DNA of 15,767 bases, taken from NCBI GenBank assembly GCA_902478945.1, contig CABSMX010000047.1:1-15767 (forward strand). Direction: 5' to 3'. Under the pieces are notes generated by a model, which saw only the letters and a list, made by a program, of their open reading frames with translations, made no database searches and was not told the origin of the DNA. Made by a program: the position numbers and the translations under genes. Positions within the stretch are counted from its first letter, which is position 1; each line of letters starts with the position of its first letter. This document shows positions 1 to 7,288 of this stretch, piece by piece. The stretch is from an uncultured Collinsella sp. (GTDB taxonomy: Bacteria; Actinomycetota; Coriobacteriia; Coriobacteriales; Coriobacteriaceae).

Positions 1-48
1 TCTACACTCGACTAGTCGTCGGCAGCGTCAGATGTGTATAAGAGACAG
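1..48. other. Illumina Nextera i5 adapter with Tn5 mosaic end (artefact)
   Basis: This is library adapter, not genome. Bases 1-7 match the end of the i5 flow-cell primer, 8-15 (TCGACTAG) sit where the 8-base index belongs, 16-29 are the Nextera read-1 sequence TCGTCGGCAGCGTC, and 30-48 are the 19-bp mosaic end AGATGTGTATAAGAGACAG. The same 47 bases recur inverted at the right end. Open frames crossing this region, in either direction, contain adapter-encoded residues and should be trimmed. Confidence 0.98.
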
Positions 49-404
49 TGCTTGCGTGGTCCGATCTGGGGCTCAACGGTAAGGAGCGCATGACGGTTGA
101 TTCTCTGGCACGCGCCGAAGTGCGCCGCTTTGCCGACGACGATACGAGTGACCGTATGCGCGGCGAGATGATGGGCATATTGGGCGAGCTGTTGGGTATT
201 TCGCCCGAGCAGATGGAAGAGCTGCGCTCCGAGGACGGTCAGCGTCGTCTGTACGAGGGCATGAAGCGGTTTGAGGGCGAGGTCCAGGACGCCATTGATA
301 AGATGATGGGCGGTCAGGGCGGACCGCAGGGTGGGCCCCAGGACACGCCGATGCCGCATCCGCCGGTGGATCCGAGGCAGTTTCCGTTCTTCTCGCAGAA
401 CTAA
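49..404 (+). CDS. C-terminal fragment of an unrecognised protein, cut by the contig end
   Basis: The frame is open from the adapter junction to a TAA at 402-404. An apparent GTG at 48-50 borrows its G from the adapter, so the true start lies off the contig and the first complete genomic codon is at 51. About 117 residues are visible. They are acidic and probably helical (GEMMGILGELLGISPEQMEE and following), rich in Met, Glu and Asp. The last 30 or so are a low-complexity Gly/Gln/Pro tail with repeated GGPQGGPQ ending in PFFSQN. I see no enzymatic motif and do not recognise the family. It precedes ruvC on the same strand but is separated from it by 280 bases containing a hairpin, a palindromic element and a promoter, so it is probably not in the ruv operon. 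Coding is supported by the long open frame; the function is unknown. Confidence 0.6.
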
Positions 405-409
405 AAATG

Positions 410-435
410 TTACGCGGTTTTACCAAACCGCGTAA
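410..435. terminator. Perfect 11-bp hairpin, possible terminator
   Basis: TTACGCGGTTT (410-420) is followed by the four-base loop TACC and the exact complement AAACCGCGTAA (425-435). It begins 5 bases after the stop of the upstream fragment. There is no T-run on the plus-strand side; the T-run would be on the minus strand (A at 403-407). It could stabilise or end the upstream transcript, but as a plus-strand intrinsic terminator it is not canonical. Confidence 0.5.
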
Positions 436-449
436 CGAGTCGACGCTGC

Positions 450-548
450 GCGAGCCCCTGCCGGGCAATCTGCCGCTCAAACCGTCGCTTGCGTACAGAA
501 GTACGCGGCGCTCCTCTTTCGCGACACCTTGCCACGGCAGGGACTCGC
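450..548. repeat. Folded palindromic intergenic element of about 100 nt
   Basis: Long imperfect arms pair as follows: GCGAG (450-454) with CTCGC (544-548), CCCTGCCG (456-463) with CGGCAGGG (535-542), and GGCAA (464-468) with TTGCC (529-533). That is 18 base pairs with one mismatch (C455/A543) and one bulge (A534). Inside, GTCGC (484-488) pairs with GCGAC (521-525), and GCGTAC-AGAA-GTACGC (491-506) forms an apical hairpin. No convincing coding frame runs through it. It lies upstream of the likely ruvC promoter, so it is better seen as a 3' element of the preceding transcript or an interspersed palindromic repeat than as a ruv leader. Confidence 0.55.
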
Positions 549-606
549 TCGCTGACTTATGCTCAACCTATGGTTCAACCTTGCTTGCTAGATACGGTCA
601 CTGTTG

Positions 607-629
607 TGTTATTCTAGAACAGACGTTCG
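607..629 (+). promoter_or_regulatory. ruvCAB promoter with LexA (SOS) box
   Basis: An extended -10 element, TGT followed by TATTCT (607-615), is immediately followed by GAAC-AGAC-GTTC (617-628), with G at 629. This matches the Gram-positive/actinobacterial LexA operator core (GAAC, four bases, GTTC). A weak -35 (TTGCTA, 585-590) has a 19-base spacer. An operator overlapping the start region is the usual arrangement for LexA repression, and it lies about 56 bases before the ruvC start codon. The motif is seen directly; SOS control is inferred. Confidence 0.7.
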
Positions 630-684
630 TGAATGATGCGCGGGGCCTTGCCTTGCGCTGTGCTTGTGGTGAGGGGAGGTTGGC

Positions 685-1206
685 TTGGTCATTTTGGGTA
701 TCGATCCCGGTTTGGCCCATACGGGCTGGGGGATTATCGAGGAGCGGCGTGGCGAGGTCCGCTGCCGTGCCTACGGTTGTATCGAGACCAGCGCGGGCAG
801 CCCGCTCGCGGTGCGCCTGTCGCATATCGCCCGCGACCTCAAGGGCGTCGTCGAACGCTACCGTCCCGATACCGCGGCTATCGAGAGCATCTACTTTGGC
901 GCTAACGTCCGCTCGGCCATCCCCACGGCGCATGCCCGCGGTGCCGCGCTCGTGGCGCTTTCGGAGTGCGCGCTCGAGATTGGCGAATACACGCCCATGC
1001 AGATCAAGCAGGCCGTGGTGGGCACCGGTGCCGCAGATAAACGGCAGGTTGCCTACATGGTGCGCACGCTCACGCAGCTCGATCACGACCCTCACCCAGA
1101 CCATGCCGCCGATGCCCTGGCCTGCGCCATCTGTCACGTTAACCTCAGCCGCACCCGGGCGCTTACCGGCGGCGAGTTCTATCAACAGAGAGGAACCGGA
1201 TACTGA
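685..1206 (+). CDS. ruvC: Holliday junction resolvase RuvC
   Basis: This is the crossover-junction endodeoxyribonuclease that nicks Holliday junctions symmetrically once RuvAB has branch-migrated them. The 173-residue length is normal. The RNase H-like fold is recognisable from the N-terminal GIDPGLAHTGWG, with catalytic Asp7, then AAIESIYFGAN carrying Glu67 and HPDHAADALA carrying His140 and Asp143. A His/Asp final pair is found in many RuvC proteins outside the enterobacteria. The start is TTG, chosen because GAGGGGAGGT (671-680) lies four bases upstream and because the next residues are the conserved VILGIDPG. It is the first gene of ruvCAB; its TGA shares one base with the ruvA ATG, indicating translational coupling. 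The LexA-type box upstream predicts damage induction of the whole operon. Confidence 0.97.
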   Translation: MVILGIDPGLAHTGWGIIEERRGEVRCRAYGCIETSAGSPLAVRLSHIARDLKGVVERYRPDTAAIESIYFGANVRSAIPTAHARGAALVALSECALEIGEYTPMQIKQAVVGTGAADKRQVAYMVRTLTQLDHDPHPDHAADALACAICHVNLSRTRALTGGEFYQQRGTGY

Positions 1207-1826
1207 TGATTTCCCAGCTCCATGGAACGCTTGTCGAGGCCACGATGAGCTCGGCCGTCGTTGACGTATCGGGTGTGGGCTTTGAGCTCGGTATTTCGGG
1301 CAGCACTGCCGCCACGCTGCCTACACCCGGCGGCGAGGTTCGCCTCTATACCCGTATGCAGGTGCGCGAGGACGCCATGACACTTTTTGGCTTTGCCTCC
1401 AAGGACGAGCGCACGATGTTTGACCGGCTCGTGTCCGTGTCGGGTGTTGGCCCGCGCCTGGCGCTTGCCGTGCTTTCCACCTATACCGTGGGACAGCTGT
1501 ATTCCCTGGTGATGGCCGAGGACGACAAGGGCATGGCCAAGGTGCCCGGTGTGGGCAAAAAGACCGCCCAGCGCCTTATCTTGGAGCTCAAGAGTACCTT
1601 TGCCAAGGACAAGGGCTTTGTTCCGGTCGACGTAATTCCCGGTCAGGTTGCGATGCCGGTCCCCGCCGCCGCTCCCTCGGCCATCGATGACGCCCGTGCG
1701 GCGCTTCTCTCCATGGGCTTTAGCCCGCAGGAGACCGAGGTTGCCCTGAGCGGGTATGATGGGCAGGACATGCGTGTCGAGGATCTGCTCGGCGCGGCGC
1801 TTAAGCGACTCGGAATGGATGCGTGA
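1206..1826 (+). CDS. ruvA: Holliday junction branch-migration subunit RuvA
   Basis: RuvA binds the four-way junction as a tetramer and loads the RuvB motor. The 206 residues show the three expected domains: an N-terminal OB-fold starting [11 protein letters not shown] (1 to about 62), a middle region with two helix-hairpin-helix motifs ([13 protein letters not shown] near 78-90 and [16 protein letters not shown] near 113-128), and, after a flexible Pro/Ala linker near 140-158, a C-terminal RuvB-contacting three-helix domain ([21 protein letters not shown]). The ATG at 1206 overlaps the ruvC stop as TGATG, and its own TGA overlaps the ruvB ATG in the same way. Nothing is missing or disrupted. 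Confidence 0.97.
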   Translation: MISQLHGTLVEATMSSAVVDVSGVGFELGISGSTAATLPTPGGEVRLYTRMQVREDAMTLFGFASKDERTMFDRLVSVSGVGPRLALAVLSTYTVGQLYSLVMAEDDKGMAKVPGVGKKTAQRLILELKSTFAKDKGFVPVDVIPGQVAMPVPAAAPSAIDDARAALLSMGFSPQETEVALSGYDGQDMRVEDLLGAALKRLGMDA

Positions 1827-2893
1827 TGTGGGAAGCCGATGACTCTCAGGACCTGTGGGCGACGCCCGGCAGCTCGCCGGCGGCATCCATGGCGCACGGT
1901 GAGCGTATGGTGGGCTCGGAACTGACACCCGAGGACCTCGATGTCGACCGTACCCTGCGTCCCCAGCGCTTGGACGACTACTGCGGTCAGGAGCATATCA
2001 AGCAGAGCCTTCGCGTGCTGATCGAGGCGGCGCAGAGCCGTGGCGAGACGCTCGACCACGTGATTTTCTCGGGCCCTCCGGGCCTGGGCAAGACCACGTT
2101 GGCCACGGTTATCGCCAACGAGCTGGGCGCTCAGATCAAGACGACGAGCGGCCCGGCTATTGCGCGTACCGGTGACCTGGCGGCCATCCTGACTAACTTG
2201 CAGCCGGGTGACGTGCTGTTTATCGATGAGATCCACCGCCTTAACCGGTCGGTCGAGGAAGTCCTATATCCCGCTATGGAGGACTTTGCGCTCGATATCG
2301 TGATCGGTAAAGGTCCGGCCGCACGTTCGATTCGCCTAGATATTCCCAAGTTTACGCTGGTGGCGGCAACGACCCGCTCGGGTATGCTGACCGGCCCGCT
2401 ACGCGACCGCTTTGGCATTTCGTATCGCCTGGACTACTACACCGTCGAGGAGCTTGCCCAGATCGTGACGCGCTCGGCGACCATCCTGGGCGTGACGATC
2501 GACCATCCGAGCGCGCTCGAGATCGGCTCGCGCTCGCGTGGCACGCCGCGCTTGGCCAACCGTCTGCTCAAGCGCGTGCGCGACTATGCGCAGGTTCTCG
2601 GCAACGGTCCTATTGAGCTTGATATTTGCCGTCAGGCGCTCGAGTTCTTCGAGATTGATGAGCTTGGTCTGGACTGGATGGACATTCGTATCTTGGAGAC
2701 GCTTGCCAAGACGTTCTCTGGTCGTGCCGTGGGTTTGACGACCCTTGCCAGCGCGGTGGGCGAGGACCCGGGTACGCTCGAGGATGTCTATGAGCCCTAC
2801 CTGCTGCAGTGCGGCTTGATGATTCGCACGCCCCAGGGCCGTCAGGCAACCTTGCGCACCTTTGAGCACTTGGGCATCGAGCCAGCCGTTTAG
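1826..2893 (+). CDS. ruvB: Holliday junction branch-migration ATPase RuvB
   Basis: This is the AAA+ hexameric DNA motor of the RuvABC resolvasome. With 355 residues it is near the usual length, plus an N-terminal extension of about 30 residues before [16 protein letters not shown]. Visible motifs are Walker [10 protein letters not shown] (83-91), Walker B with DEIH (134-137), the sensor-1 strand LVAATTRSG (179-187), and GPLRDRFG (190-197), which holds the arginine finger. The C-terminal winged-helix part includes [21 protein letters not shown] chose the ATG at 1826 because it forms the same TGATG overlap with ruvA as ruvA has with ruvC; an in-frame GTG one codon earlier (1823) is the alternative. 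The extension is divergent, so a later in-frame start such as the ATG for Met29 is possible. Confidence 0.96.
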   Translation: MWEADDSQDLWATPGSSPAASMAHGERMVGSELTPEDLDVDRTLRPQRLDDYCGQEHIKQSLRVLIEAAQSRGETLDHVIFSGPPGLGKTTLATVIANELGAQIKTTSGPAIARTGDLAAILTNLQPGDVLFIDEIHRLNRSVEEVLYPAMEDFALDIVIGKGPAARSIRLDIPKFTLVAATTRSGMLTGPLRDRFGISYRLDYYTVEELAQIVTRSATILGVTIDHPSALEIGSRSRGTPRLANRLLKRVRDYAQVLGNGPIELDICRQALEFFEIDELGLDWMDIRILETLAKTFSGRAVGLTTLASAVGEDPGTLEDVYEPYLLQCGLMIRTPQGRQATLRTFEHLGIEPAV

Positions 2894-2972
2894 AGGCGGG
2901 TTTGTTTTGGCTGGTCTGTAGGCTATCGCTGAGCATTGGATAAACATATCGCCATTCATCGGTTACGGGTGT

Positions 2973-2999
2973 TTTACTATTGCGCGCCCGTGCTATGCT
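2973..2999 (+). promoter_or_regulatory. Probable fhs promoter
   Basis: An extended -10, TGC followed by TATGCT (2991-2999), lies about 40 bases before the fhs ATG. TTTACT (2973-2978) could serve as a weak -35 with a short 15-base spacer. Together with the ruvB-fhs gap of 146 bases this suggests fhs is transcribed independently of ruvCAB. I see no clear terminator after ruvB, so read-through is possible. Confidence 0.45.
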
Positions 3000-3039
3000 G
3001 AAATGGTCTTTTTCTCATTCGGTAACGAAAGGACCGCCC

Positions 3040-4707
3040 ATGCCTACTGACATCGAAATCGCACGTTCCGTCACGCCGCTGCCCATTACCGAGGTGGCTA
3101 AGAACGCCGGCGTCGACGTAAAGCACCTGATTCCGTATGGCTTCGACAAGGCTAAGGTTGACTATTCACTGCTCAACGAGCCGACCGATCACCAGGCCAA
3201 GCTCGTCCTCGTGACCGCTATCAATCCCACGCCCGCCGGCGAGGGCAAGACCACCACGACTATCGGTCTGGCCGATGGTTTGCGCCGTCGCGGCGTCAAG
3301 AGCGCTGTGGCCCTGCGTGAGCCTTCGCTCGGTCCCGTCTTTGGCGTAAAGGGCGGCGCCGCCGGCGGCGGCTGGGCTCAGGTCATCCCCATGGAGGATA
3401 TCAACCTGCACTTTACCGGCGACTTCCATGCTATTGGCGCCGCCAATAACCTGCTGGCTGCCATGCTCGACAACCATATTCAGCAAGGCAACCAGCTCGG
3501 TATCGATGTTAAGCGCATCACCTGGAAGCGCGTCGTCGACATGAACGACCGCCAGCTGCGCCACGTTATCGACGGCATTGGCGGCAAGGCTCAGGGCGTG
3601 CCGCGCGAGGACGGCTTCGATATCACCGTTGCCTCCGAGGTCATGGCGATCCTGTGCCTGTCCACGAGTATCAATGACCTCAAGGAGCGCCTGGGCGAGA
3701 TCGTCGTCGGCTACAGCTTTGCCGGCGAGCCCGTCCGCGCCCGCGACCTCAAGGCTCAGGGCGCCATGGCTGCGCTGCTTAAGGATGCGCTCAAGCCCAA
3801 CCTGGTGCAGACGCTTGAGGGTACGCCCGCGTTTGTCCACGGCGGCCCCTTCGCCAACATCGCCCACGGCTGCAACTCCATCATGGCTACGCGCATGGCT
3901 ATGCGCTTTGGCGATGTCGCCATTACCGAGGCCGGTTTCGGCGCCGATTTGGGTGCCGAGAAGTTCCTCGACATCAAGTGCCGCATGACGGGCGTCCGCC
4001 CCAGCGCCGTCGTGATTGTCGCCACCGCCCGCGCGCTTAAGTACAACGGCGGCGTTGCCAAGGCCAACCTTAACGACGAGAACCTCGAGGCCCTCAAGGC
4101 CGGCATGCCCAACCTGCTGCGTCACGTTGACAATATCCAGAACGTCTATGGTCTTCCCTGTGTGGTCGCCATCAACCGCTTCCCGACGGACACTGAGGCC
4201 GAACTCGAGCTCATCGAGTCCGAGTGCCAGAAGCTCGGCGTTAACGTTAAGCTTTCCGAGGTCTGGGCCAAGGGCGGCGAGGGCGCGCTCGACCTGGCTG
4301 ATGAGGTCATGCGCCTGATTGAGCAGCCGAGCGAGCTCAAGTTTGCCTACGAGGACGGCGCCGATGTTGCCGATGCCCTCGAGGCCGTCGCCACCAAGGT
4401 CTACCGCGCCGACGGCGTTGACTTTACGCCGGCTGCCAAGCGTCAGCTCGCCGAGCTGCGCGAGAACGGCTTTGGCAACCTGCCGGTGTGCGTCGCCAAG
4501 ACCCAGTACAGCTTTAGCGACAACGCCAAGGCGCTGGGCGCCCCCGAGGGCTTCCGCATCACCGTGCGCGAGCTCAAGGTTTCCGCCGGTGCCCACTTTG
4601 TGGTCGCGCTGACTGGCAGCGTCCTGACCATGCCGGGCCTGCCCAAGGTGCCCGCGGCAGAGAACATCGACGTCGACAACGACGGCAACATCACCGGCCT
4701 GTTCTAA
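3040..4707 (+). CDS. fhs: Formate-tetrahydrofolate ligase
   Basis: This cytoplasmic enzyme makes 10-formyltetrahydrofolate from formate, tetrahydrofolate and ATP, feeding purine and formyl-methionine synthesis and, in acetogen-like metabolism, the methyl branch of one-carbon flow. The 555 residues match the monofunctional bacterial enzyme. Visible signatures are the nucleotide-binding loop [15 protein letters not shown] (63-77), the family motif [18 protein letters not shown] (94-111) and [18 protein letters not shown] (129-146). The ATG at 3040 is preferred over an open extension from 2980 because AAAGGA (3028-3033) lies six bases before it, the conserved sequence starts there, and the extension overlaps the -10 element. 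The gene is followed by a strong intrinsic terminator and looks monocistronic. A mobile insertion or damage is not seen. Confidence 0.97.
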   Translation: MPTDIEIARSVTPLPITEVAKNAGVDVKHLIPYGFDKAKVDYSLLNEPTDHQAKLVLVTAINPTPAGEGKTTTTIGLADGLRRRGVKSAVALREPSLGPVFGVKGGAAGGGWAQVIPMEDINLHFTGDFHAIGAANNLLAAMLDNHIQQGNQLGIDVKRITWKRVVDMNDRQLRHVIDGIGGKAQGVPREDGFDITVASEVMAILCLSTSINDLKERLGEIVVGYSFAGEPVRARDLKAQGAMAALLKDALKPNLVQTLEGTPAFVHGGPFANIAHGCNSIMATRMAMRFGDVAITEAGFGADLGAEKFLDIKCRMTGVRPSAVVIVATARALKYNGGVAKANLNDENLEALKAGMPNLLRHVDNIQNVYGLPCVVAINRFPTDTEAELELIESECQKLGVNVKLSEVWAKGGEGALDLADEVMRLIEQPSELKFAYEDGADVADALEAVATKVYRADGVDFTPAAKRQLAELRENGFGNLPVCVAKTQYSFSDNAKALGAPEGFRITVRELKVSAGAHFVVALTGSVLTMPGLPKVPAAENIDVDNDGNITGLF

Positions 4708-4732
4708 GCCTGCTGTCCATAGCCGCTTGCCC

Positions 4733-4769
4733 GCCCCGCCGCGCCTACCAAGGCTCGGCGGGGCTTTTT
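4733..4769 (+). terminator. Intrinsic terminator of fhs
   Basis: GCCCCGCCG (4733-4741) pairs with CGGCGGGGC (4756-4764), with an inner GCCT/AGGC stem around an ACCA loop, and is followed by five T (4765-4769). This is a textbook rho-independent terminator, 25 bases after the fhs stop. Confidence 0.92.
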
Positions 4770-4836
4770 GATTCTTAGGCACGCGCATGTCTTGTAGATA
4801 CCGACGGGCTTTGCCCATCATAGGCTTTTGCGCGGG

Positions 4837-4879
4837 TAGAATGCATGGATAACTTGATGCTTACAGGCGACGGAAAGGA
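4837..4879 (+). promoter_or_regulatory. Candidate -10 element and ribosome binding site for the next gene
   Basis: TAGAAT (4837-4842) is a good -10 hexamer 46 bases before the ATG at 4888. No convincing -35 is seen at the usual distance. GAAAGGA (4873-4879) with an 8-base spacer is a strong ribosome binding site and fixes the start of the downstream gene. Confidence 0.45.
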
Positions 4880-4887
4880 AACGTTGC

Positions 4888-5871
4888 ATGGACCAGGATA
4901 AGACGACCGTGATGGGCGGATATGGCTCCGCACAGGCTGGCGGCAGCGCCGATGCGACCCGTATTGTGCCGAATCCCGGCAATGCTGCTCCCGATGCGAC
5001 GCAGACATCTGCCGAACCCACGCGGGTTATGGGCTATGGCGATACACCACGGGATCCGTTTGATTATGCACCGCAGGACCCGTATGGCAACGCGGTTCCG
5101 GACCCGTATGGCAATGCGGCGGCAGGCGCTTATAACAACCTGCCGCAAAATCCCATTCCGCAGCCTCAGCAGACGACGTATATGCCGCGCACGGCGCAGG
5201 CCCAGCCTCGCTATGAGTCGCGCGATCCGTATGCGCGCCAGCCCCATCGCGAGTATCCCAAATCGATTCCGCAGTATGGTGAGGACGAGGAAGAGACGCC
5301 GTCGCGTTCGTCGAGTGTGATCAAGAAGATCCTGATTGTGCTGGCAATTTTCTTTGCCCTCTCGATTGTGTTCGCCATTGTGACGGGCATGCTCAACAAG
5401 CGGGGCGCCACGACCGATGCCACGACCGAGCAGGCCGAGACCACCCAGTCTGCTGCCGTCGACCTGAGCGATATCCCGGGACAGTACTGGTCCAACGCCA
5501 AGAAGCTCCTCAAGTCGCGCGGAGCCGACCTTTCGAACGCCGTGATTCTGACCGACGATGGCTCAACGCCCGTCATCGATTCCAACTGGGTTGTTACGAA
5601 TGCCTACTATAACGACAACGGCAACCTGGAGATTCAGCTCACGCACAAGAACAGCTATGGCAACTCGTCCGGCGGCCAAAGCGGTACCGACAGCTCGAGC
5701 TCCAACACGCTGGAGGACCTGAGCAACAAGGCGCAGGAATTGGGAGACAAGGCGCAAGAGCTGGGCGATACAGCCCAAAACCTCGGCGATACTGCTCAGA
5801 ATCTGGGCGATATGGCTACCAATGCCTGGAACGCCCTACAAAACGGCATTTCGGGCGCACAGGGTAACTAG
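4888..5871 (+). CDS. Single-pass membrane protein with a possible PASTA-like domain and heptad repeats
   Basis: The 327-residue product has four parts. Residues 1-145 are hydrophilic and rich in Pro, Gln, Tyr and Gly, with DPYGNA twice (64-69, 72-77) and three short Thr motifs (KTTVMGGYG, ATRIVPNPG, PTRVMGYGD). A basic KK precedes a single membrane helix at about 148-168. Residues 192-254 (DIPGQYWSNAKKLLKSRGA and following) resemble a PASTA-type fold in pattern, though the match is weak. After a Ser/Gly linker come four perfect heptads of the form K/T-AQ-E/N-LGD (281-308), likely a helix or short coiled coil. The absence of a signal peptide and the positive residues before the helix suggest the N-terminus is cytoplasmic and the PASTA-like part outside. 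I infer a link to Ser/Thr kinase or FHA signalling from these features, but no kinase is in the window. The start is set by the AAAGGA site. It is convergent with the transporter 18 bases away. Confidence 0.75.
   Translation: MDQDKTTVMGGYGSAQAGGSADATRIVPNPGNAAPDATQTSAEPTRVMGYGDTPRDPFDYAPQDPYGNAVPDPYGNAAAGAYNNLPQNPIPQPQQTTYMPRTAQAQPRYESRDPYARQPHREYPKSIPQYGEDEEETPSRSSSVIKKILIVLAIFFALSIVFAIVTGMLNKRGATTDATTEQAETTQSAAVDLSDIPGQYWSNAKKLLKSRGADLSNAVILTDDGSTPVIDSNWVVTNAYYNDNGNLEIQLTHKNSYGNSSGGQSGTDSSSSNTLEDLSNKAQELGDKAQELGDTAQNLGDTAQNLGDMATNAWNALQNGISGAQGN
5728..5811 (+). repeat. Four tandem 21-bp repeats encoding heptads
   Basis: Four consecutive 21-base units encode KAQELGD, KAQELGD, TAQNLGD and TAQNLGD, in frame inside the membrane protein gene. 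Third-position differences between the units show the repeat is not a very recent slippage product. Copy number could still vary between strains. Confidence 0.85.
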
Positions 5872-5912
5872 CGTCCGAGCGGAGCGGGGCTACAGCTGCT
5901 CTGCCGGACGCT
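5870..5912. terminator. Convergent-gene hairpin candidate
   Basis: AGCGTCCG (5870-5877) pairs with CGGACGCT (5905-5912) across the 18-base gap between two convergent genes, overlapping both stop regions. There is no T-run on either side, so it may only weakly terminate or protect the two transcripts. Confidence 0.3.
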
Positions 5913-7071
5913 CGGGCGAGCTAAAGCCCGAATCGAACGTGACGACGCATGACGCATCGGGCCGGCGCTCGTGCACGATGCGCGTGACGAGCTCCAGCAG
6001 CTCCTCGTCGGATATGTCAAAGCCGTCGGGACGCACCAGGTCAAACGAAACAAAGCCGTCGTGCTCATGTAAGTCGTGGATGGAGAGCGCAGGGTCGATC
6101 TGCGCTACGCCGCGCTTTACCCAGCCGCGCAAGTCATCGCCGGTTGTCGCGATGGGGTCGCAGTGCAGCGTAATGCCAATGCCCATCTGGCGTTTGATGT
6201 CGTGTTCGATGATGTCTAGAATCTCGTGGTGCTCAAAGGCATCGCCCTCGCCGGGCATTTCCACGTGCGCGCTGGCAAACTGGCGGCCGGGGCCGTAGTC
6301 GTGCACCATCAGGTCGTGCGTGCCTAGGACCTGCGGATACGACATAATCTTGTCGCGGATTGCCTGGACGAGCTTGGGGTCGGGCGCTTGTCCCAGCAGT
6401 GGGCTGATGGCGTCGCGCACCAGGCCCATGCCGCTGATGCAGATGAAGATGCCCACGCCCAGGCCTGCCCAGCCATCGAGGTCAAAGCCGGTCGTCTGCG
6501 AAATAAGCGCCGCCACCAAGACCGAGCCCGAGGTGATGACGTCGTTTTTGGAGTCCTGCGCCGTGGCGATGAGCGTCTCGGAGTCGATGCGATTCCCCAG
6601 CGTGCGGTTGAATGCAGCCATCCAGAGCTTAACGAGCATGGACGTAGCCAGTGCCGCAAGGGAAACGAGCGTGTAGGCGGTGGGGGAGGGCTTGATAATC
6701 TTGGTAACGGACTCGAGCACCAGGTTGATGCCGACGGCACAAACGAGGACGGCGACAAACAGGCCGGCGAGGTATTCGTAGCGGCCGTGGCCATAGGGGT
6801 GACCTTCGTCGGCCGGGCGGCTGGCAAGGCGGAACCCGAGCAGGCTGACGATGTTGCTCGAGGCATCGGAGAGGTTGTTGAAGGCGTCGGCGATGAGCGA
6901 GACGGAGCCGGCGAGCAGGCCCGCGATGCCCTTGGCTAGGCACAGGGTAATGTTGAGGCCAATGCAGATGAGGCTTGCGGCAAAGCCCGCGTTGGTGCGA
7001 CAAGTCGTATCGACCGGCTCGCCCTCGCTGCCGGGAACAAGCGTATGTACCAGCCGATTTACAAATAGCAT
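5890..7071 (-). CDS. Cation diffusion facilitator, probable Mn(II) exporter, with duplicated C-terminal domain
   Basis: This is a proton-coupled metal-efflux transporter of the CDF family, in the inner membrane. I count 393 residues and six likely helices (about 30-50, 53-78, 100-122, 133-155, 165-192, 198-218). The family block HPYGHGRYEYLAGL (91-104) is intact. The TM2 metal residues are Asn65 and Asp69 (NNLSD) and the TM5 residues Asp173 and Asp177 (DSKND), an ND/DD pattern known for MntE-type Mn exporters rather than the Zn HD/DD type. The normal cytoplasmic domain (about 240-308) begins HDLMVHD; a second similar unit follows (about 320-383) beginning HDLHEHD, so the tail seems duplicated. 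The ATG at 7071 is chosen over an 18-codon longer GTG-type frame because AAGGAG (7084-7079, minus strand) lies seven bases upstream. The metal is inferred from residues only. Confidence 0.9.
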   Translation of the reverse strand: MLFVNRLVHTLVPGSEGEPVDTTCRTNAGFAASLICIGLNITLCLAKGIAGLLAGSVSLIADAFNNLSDASSNIVSLLGFRLASRPADEGHPYGHGRYEYLAGLFVAVLVCAVGINLVLESVTKIIKPSPTAYTLVSLAALATSMLVKLWMAAFNRTLGNRIDSETLIATAQDSKNDVITSGSVLVAALISQTTGFDLDGWAGLGVGIFICISGMGLVRDAISPLLGQAPDPKLVQAIRDKIMSYPQVLGTHDLMVHDYGPGRQFASAHVEMPGEGDAFEHHEILDIIEHDIKRQMGIGITLHCDPIATTGDDLRGWVKRGVAQIDPALSIHDLHEHDGFVSFDLVRPDGFDISDEELLELVTRIVHERRPDASCVVTFDSGFSSPERPAEQL

Positions 7072-7242
7072 GGCGTATCTCCTTGCATCCTCGTTAAGGG
7101 GATAGTGTAGCTCGCATGAGCGCACCGTGCGCCGATGCTCAGAAAATGCAGCAATGGTCTGCTGGAGCTAACGAGCGGCCCTTCTTGTCCGACCAGGTGC
7201 TCCATTTTGGGCCACATGGGTATGGGCATGTGCCTGCCTGCC

Positions 7243-7259
7243 CGACATACTTAATGTCG
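7243..7259. promoter_or_regulatory. Inverted repeat upstream of the zinc-ribbon gene
   Basis: CGACAT (7243-7248) and ATGTCG (7254-7259) form a perfect 6-bp inverted repeat with a five-base AT-rich centre, 14 bases before the AAAGGAGG ribosome binding site. Its size suits a dimeric repressor site, and it lies in a promoter-sized gap (7072-7288) between divergent genes. I found no strong -10/-35 pair around it. On the minus strand a TACACT hexamer (7109-7104) could be the -10 of the transporter gene. Confidence 0.3.
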
Positions 7260-7288
7260 ACAGCCCCTGTGCAAAGGAGGACGTATCC

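Noticed and set aside
407..1264. Plus-strand open frame of 285 codons over the ruvC region
   Set aside because: It overlaps ruvC in another frame, has Arg/Ser/Ala-rich shadow composition and crosses the palindromic element and promoter.
2882..2914. CCAGCC...GGCTGG as a ruvB terminator
   Set aside because: The loop is 21 bases and there is no T-run after the stem.
3166..4821. Long minus-strand open frame of 551 codons
   Set aside because: It is antisense to fhs, a well-conserved gene, and is a common effect of GC-rich third positions.
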